Shown: in pieces, positions 60,279 to 64,000 of the stretch
Position numbering within the stretch: position 1 is the stretch's first letter
Layout of the letters: each line of letters opens with the position of its first letter
Origin: Lachnotalea glycerini
Lineage (GTDB): Bacteria; Bacillota; Clostridia; Lachnospirales; Lachnospiraceae
DNA: 64,000 bases
Reading direction: 5' to 3'
Assembly (NCBI RefSeq): GCF_003201285.1
Contig: NZ_QICS01000004.1
Location: 186,001 to 250,000, forward strand
Position numbers and translations under genes: made by a program
The notes under the pieces: model-generated
Seen by the model: the letters and a program-made list of their open reading frames with translations, nothing else
What the model was told of the DNA's origin: nothing
Databases searched by the model: none

Positions 60279-62684
60279 ATGAAAGAAATCTATCATATTA
60301 ATACGGTATCTACAAGTAATGTCTTAAATATAGTTCAGGGTGAAAATTACCGCTTTACCATACTGACTGAACGATTAATACGAATGGAATATCATGAGAG
60401 AAACGAATTTGTAGATTTACCATCTCAAACGATTTGGTTTCGGGATTTCCCTAAAACGGAATATGAAACGGTGCAAGATGCAGACTCAATCACGATACGA
60501 ACTAAAAGTCTGCAATTAGACTATCTAAAAGGTGATATGTTTTCAAAAGAATCTCTAAAAATTCAAATATTTCCAAACAAGCATCTGGCAGCACAATGCT
60601 GGCATTATGGTGATTTATGTCAGACGTTAAAAGGAACAATCAGAACCTTAGATGCAGTGAACGGGAGTACGAAATTAGGGGAAGGGGTGATATCACGAGA
60701 AGGGTTTACTATGATAGAAGATAGTGAAAGTTATCTGATTAATGAAGAGGGAGAATTACAGCAACGTCCGCAGAATCATATTGATTGTTATTTCTTTGGG
60801 TACGGGCATTCTTATCAGGAGTGTATCAGAGATTTTTATCGTTTGACCCAAATGCCTCCGCTCCTTCCAAGATATGCATTTGGGAATTGGTGGAGCAGAT
60901 ATCATAAATATACGCAAGAGGAATACAGGCAGCTTGTCACTACCTTTGAAAAAAAGAAAATACCGCTGTCTGTGGTGGTGATCGATATGGATTGGCATAT
61001 CACAGAGGTAAAACCGGAGTATGAAAGTGGCTGGACTGGTTATACATGGAATAAGGAATTGTTTCCAAATCCAGAGAAATTGCTTCGGTGGCTTCATGAC
61101 AAGAAACTGAGGATTACGCTGAATGTTCATCCGGCGCAGGGAGTTCGACCTTATGAAGAACAATATGAAATAATTGCAAAAAGCTTGGGCTATGATGTGA
61201 ATAAAAAACAAACAGTCGATTTTGATGCTGCAGATTCAAAATTTTTGGAAGCATATTTTAAATATCTTCATTATCCATTGGAAAAAGAAGGAGTAGACTT
61301 TTGGTGGATTGATTGGCAGCAGGGAGAAACAACCAAACTGCCGGGGTTGGATCCTCTATGGGTATTAAATCATTATCATTTTCTGGACCATAGTAAGGGG
61401 AAAGAACGTCCTCTTATTTTATCCCGATTTGCAGGAATTGGAAGTCATAGATATCCGGTTGGGTTTTCGGGAGATTCTATCATATCATGGGACTCTTTGG
61501 ATTTTCAGCCATATTTTACAGCGACTGCTTCTAATGTTGGATATTGCTGGTGGAGTCACGACATTGGAGGACATATGATGGGAAAATATAATGAAGAGCT
61601 TCAAATTCGATGGCTGCAGTTTGGCGTATTTTCTCCGATTTTACGTTTGCATAGCTCGGCTGGTGCATTTAATCATAAAGAACCTTGGAATTACTCAGTT
61701 GAGACAGAAAAAATCATGAGTCAGTACATGAAATTACGTCACAGCCTGATTCCATATTTATATTCCATGAATTACAGGACGCATACTTGCGCAATTCCAC
61801 TAATAATTCCCATGTATTATGAGTATCCTGAAGAAACAGCCGCATACCATAGCCCAAATGAATATTTTTTTGGTTCTGAATTGATTGTATTACCGATTAC
61901 ATCCGTGGTGAGTGAAGAGATTAAAGTAGCAAAAGTGAGCTTTTGGCTTCCGGAGGACTTATATATTGATTTCTTTACCGGTGTGATTTATCAAGGGAAA
62001 CGCAGAATGAATTTATATAGAGATAAAATGAGTATACCGGTGCTTATGAAAGCCGGAGCTATTGTGCCGTTAGCGGTGGAAGGTGAGAGGGTCAACGATA
62101 CTTCAAATCCTAAAAGCATAGAAATCTGTGTGGCTGCCGGTGCGGCTGGTGAGTTTATGCTGTATGAAGATGATGGAGTTAGTATGGATTATGGTCAGGG
62201 TCATTTTGTAATAACCAAATTGATATTAGATTATAAAAAAGAGGGAGAATTCATCATACAGAAACCAAAAGGGGACATTAATTTATTACCAAAAGACAGA
62301 AAATATCAGATCAGAATGAAAGGCTTTAAAAATCCAGGAAAAATTCTGATGATTTGCAATATGAAACAGCAGGAGCTGAATTACCAATATGATTCAATAC
62401 AAAACGAAATTCGAATCAAAGAAATTCCTTTTGTGATGGAGCAAATAAAAATAAAGTTTACCACTGGTATGCAATTAGCACAAAATCATGTGAAGGAGTT
62501 GTGTTTTCAGATATTAGATCGTGCAGAGATTGATTTCTATTTTAAGGAAATAATTTACGATTGGGTGCAACAAGATTCTGCAAAGAGTGTTTTAAGCTCA
62601 ATGCAGACTTTGTCAGTGAATGCAGATTTATATGGAGCTATTAGTGAAGTCTTGCTGGCACAGGAGAATGAACCGGCTGATTAA
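60279..62684 (+). CDS. GH31 alpha-glucosidase-type enzyme
   Basis: An 801-residue cytoplasmic protein. The GH31 barrel is clear: FGNWWSRYHKYTQEEY, VVIDMDWH, nucleophile D345 in WWIDWQQG, acid D399 in GFSGDSI, and WWSHDIGGHMMGKYNEEL. The N-terminal beta-sandwich and the proximal and distal C-terminal domains are all present. GH31 enzymes release alpha-linked glucose or xylose. GH13 downstream and a maltodextrin-type importer upstream favour alpha-glucans, though an alpha-xylosidase on xyloglucan cannot be excluded. Confidence 0.88.
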   Translation: MKEIYHINTVSTSNVLNIVQGENYRFTILTERLIRMEYHERNEFVDLPSQTIWFRDFPKTEYETVQDADSITIRTKSLQLDYLKGDMFSKESLKIQIFPNKHLAAQCWHYGDLCQTLKGTIRTLDAVNGSTKLGEGVISREGFTMIEDSESYLINEEGELQQRPQNHIDCYFFGYGHSYQECIRDFYRLTQMPPLLPRYAFGNWWSRYHKYTQEEYRQLVTTFEKKKIPLSVVVIDMDWHITEVKPEYESGWTGYTWNKELFPNPEKLLRWLHDKKLRITLNVHPAQGVRPYEEQYEIIAKSLGYDVNKKQTVDFDAADSKFLEAYFKYLHYPLEKEGVDFWWIDWQQGETTKLPGLDPLWVLNHYHFLDHSKGKERPLILSRFAGIGSHRYPVGFSGDSIISWDSLDFQPYFTATASNVGYCWWSHDIGGHMMGKYNEELQIRWLQFGVFSPILRLHSSAGAFNHKEPWNYSVETEKIMSQYMKLRHSLIPYLYSMNYRTHTCAIPLIIPMYYEYPEETAAYHSPNEYFFGSELIVLPITSVVSEEIKVAKVSFWLPEDLYIDFFTGVIYQGKRRMNLYRDKMSIPVLMKAGAIVPLAVEGERVNDTSNPKSIEICVAAGAAGEFMLYEDDGVSMDYGQGHFVITKLILDYKKEGEFIIQKPKGDINLLPKDRKYQIRMKGFKNPGKILMICNMKQQELNYQYDSIQNEIRIKEIPFVMEQIKIKFTTGMQLAQNHVKELCFQILDRAEIDFYFKEIIYDWVQQDSAKSVLSSMQTLSVNADLYGAISEVLLAQENEPAD

Positions 62685-62705
62685 TATAAAAAGGAGGAAA
62701 ATAAA

Positions 62706-64000
62706 TTGTTTCAATGGTTAGATAGTGTATATTCAGATGGCTCAAAATATTATGTAAGTAATCCTTTTCCAAAGAAAGGTGAAACCATTTCCATTCGATT
62801 ACGAATGCTTAGCAACCCAGATATTAAGCATGTTTTGTTAAGAACAAAAGAATTTGGGATAGAGCAGCTCTACACCATGAACCTTTTCGAAAAAAAGAAT
62901 GGTCTTACGTACTTTACTTATGATGTTACAGTTTGGGAGACAAAGCTGCATTATCAGTTTTATTTAATCACAAAGAATTGCGTCTATTATTACACTCAAT
63001 ATAGAATAACTGATTATATACCGGATGAATCGAGAGATTTTACCATATTAGTAGATTATCAGAAGCCTGACTGGGTAAAAAAATCTGTATTTTATCAAAT
63101 ATTTCCAGAACGTTTTTGTAATGGAAAACAGGAGATAAGCGTAAAGGATGGGGAGTACACCTATCAAGGTTATGAGACTGTTCGGGTGAAAGAGTGGAAT
63201 ACTCCGGCAGTTACATGGGAAGAAGGACATGGCGTTGATTTTTATGGAGGGGATTTGTATGGAATACAAAGTAAATTGGATTATCTTCAAGAGTTGGGAG
63301 TTACCGCGATCTATTTAAATCCTATCTTTGTATCCCCGAGTGTGCATAAATATGATTGTATTGATTACTTTCACGTAGATCCTCATTTTGGCAAAGAAGA
63401 AGCATTTGCTGAATTATCAAAAGAGCTTCATAAGAGAAATATGAAATTACTTTTAGATATCTCAGTCAATCATACTAGCTCAGCCAGTAAATGGTTCAAT
63501 CGTGATAATGAATTCTATGAAGCAAATGTTGGTGCGTATCAAAATAAAAATGCAAAGGAACGGGAGTTTTATTTCTTTGACGATGAGAACCATTACGATA
63601 CGTGGGCAGGTGTTCAAACAATGCCTAAGCTTAACTATACTTCAGAAGAATTGAGAAATAGGATTTATAGGGATTATCATTCGGTTTTAAAAAAATGGAT
63701 TCATGCTCCTTATTCGATTGATGGCTGGAGATTTGATGTTGCGGATTGTATGGCACGTAATGATACCGCCGATGTTTATCACGAAGTGTGGAGAGAGCTT
63801 CGTTATGAATTGAAGAAAGAAAAACCAGATTTATTAATTCTGGCAGAGGATTGGTCTGATTGCTCGAAAATGTTTCAGGGAGATGAGTGGGATTCGGCGA
63901 TGAATTATTTCGGATGTGCCAGACCAATCCGTGAATTTCTAGGAGAAACTGATTTGTTTCATATAAGAAATGAGATTCTAAAATCAGTGCCAGTGAAAAT
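62706..64000 (+). CDS. GH13 enzyme (neopullulanase/cyclomaltodextrinase type), 3' end outside window
   Basis: The frame opens at TTG 62706, 9 bases after AGGAGG, and is still open at the right edge after 431 codons. An N-terminal beta domain (SIRLRMLSNPDIKHVLLRTK) typical of GH13_20 precedes the barrel: VFYQIFPERFCNG, region I DISVNHTS, region II GWRFDVADC with nucleophile D344, and region III LAEDWSD with acid E381. These enzymes cut pullulan, cyclodextrin or maltodextrin inside the cell. It belongs to the LacI-controlled operon. Confidence 0.88.
   Translation, partial: MFQWLDSVYSDGSKYYVSNPFPKKGETISIRLRMLSNPDIKHVLLRTKEFGIEQLYTMNLFEKKNGLTYFTYDVTVWETKLHYQFYLITKNCVYYYTQYRITDYIPDESRDFTILVDYQKPDWVKKSVFYQIFPERFCNGKQEISVKDGEYTYQGYETVRVKEWNTPAVTWEEGHGVDFYGGDLYGIQSKLDYLQELGVTAIYLNPIFVSPSVHKYDCIDYFHVDPHFGKEEAFAELSKELHKRNMKLLLDISVNHTSSASKWFNRDNEFYEANVGAYQNKNAKEREFYFFDDENHYDTWAGVQTMPKLNYTSEELRNRIYRDYHSVLKKWIHAPYSIDGWRFDVADCMARNDTADVYHEVWRELRYELKKEKPDLLILAEDWSDCSKMFQGDEWDSAMNYFGCARPIREFLGETDLFHIRNEILKSVPVK

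Noticed and set aside
1-64000. CRISPR arrays, tRNA or rRNA genes
   Set aside because: No regularly spaced repeats, no cloverleaf with a GTTCGAATC arm and no rRNA-like segment were seen.

Overview
This window is low-GC DNA with strong AGGAGG-type ribosome binding sites and TTGACA-17-TATAAT promoters. It carries cytoplasmic glycosidases next to sugar ABC transporters and a secreted GH30 xylanase. Together these point to a plant-polysaccharide-degrading Clostridia, most likely Lachnospiraceae. The taxon is inferred from gene content; no rRNA or tRNA gene was seen.

Layout. (1) 1-6.3 kb: a stress/signalling island with the end of a TerY-phosphorylation-type cluster (Ser/Thr kinase with zinc ribbon, helical protein, vWA protein, PP2C phosphatase). 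It is followed by a broken transglutaminase, a small protein preceded by the tail of a lost paralogue, and an AlbA_2-type regulator. (2) 6.4-11.7 kb: an accessory patch with a serine recombinase that has lost its middle, a MarR + UvrA-like ABC cassette, and a DtxR / small protein / MarR group that share a 13-bp palindrome. (3) 11.8-18.3 kb: a TetR-GNAT/hydrolase-FolD operon, a WYL regulator facing a flavin-binding-fold gene, small genes and gene remnants. (4) 18.4-32.3 kb: a glycoside locus (GH2, AraC regulator, RbsABC-type transporter, GH3, GH78, beta-phosphoglucomutase). (5) 32.3-33.1 kb: decayed DNA with a histidine-kinase remnant. (6) 33.2-43.3 kb: ArsR/ACR3 arsenite efflux, a LysR-permease-PLP enzyme module, an XRE regulator pair, a GH30 xylanase, and a TetR/HXXEE pair. 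(7) 43.4-55.4 kb: a metal or metallophore acquisition region with a Nik/Opp-type importer, AraC regulator, FecBCD-type siderophore importer and an ABC exporter. (8) 55.4-64 kb: a LacI-controlled alpha-glucan locus (LplABC-type importer, GH31, GH13) running off the right edge.

How the parts work together. The two sugar loci follow one logic: a lipoprotein and permeases import oligosaccharides, and leader-less glycosidases cut them inside the cell. In the first locus the GH3 enzyme keeps the Asp/His dyad of GH3 phosphorylases and lies one gene from a beta-phosphoglucomutase, so a phosphorolytic route is plausible. The 18.4-32.3 kb transcription units share a motif that is a good candidate for the AraC site. 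The LacI locus has two matching palindromes.

The most unusual items are the GH3/beta-PGM pairing, the three-site palindrome regulon around a small Tyr/Pro-rich protein, the XRE/membrane pair sharing one domain, the dispersed 30-bp palindromic repeat, and the many partly deleted genes.
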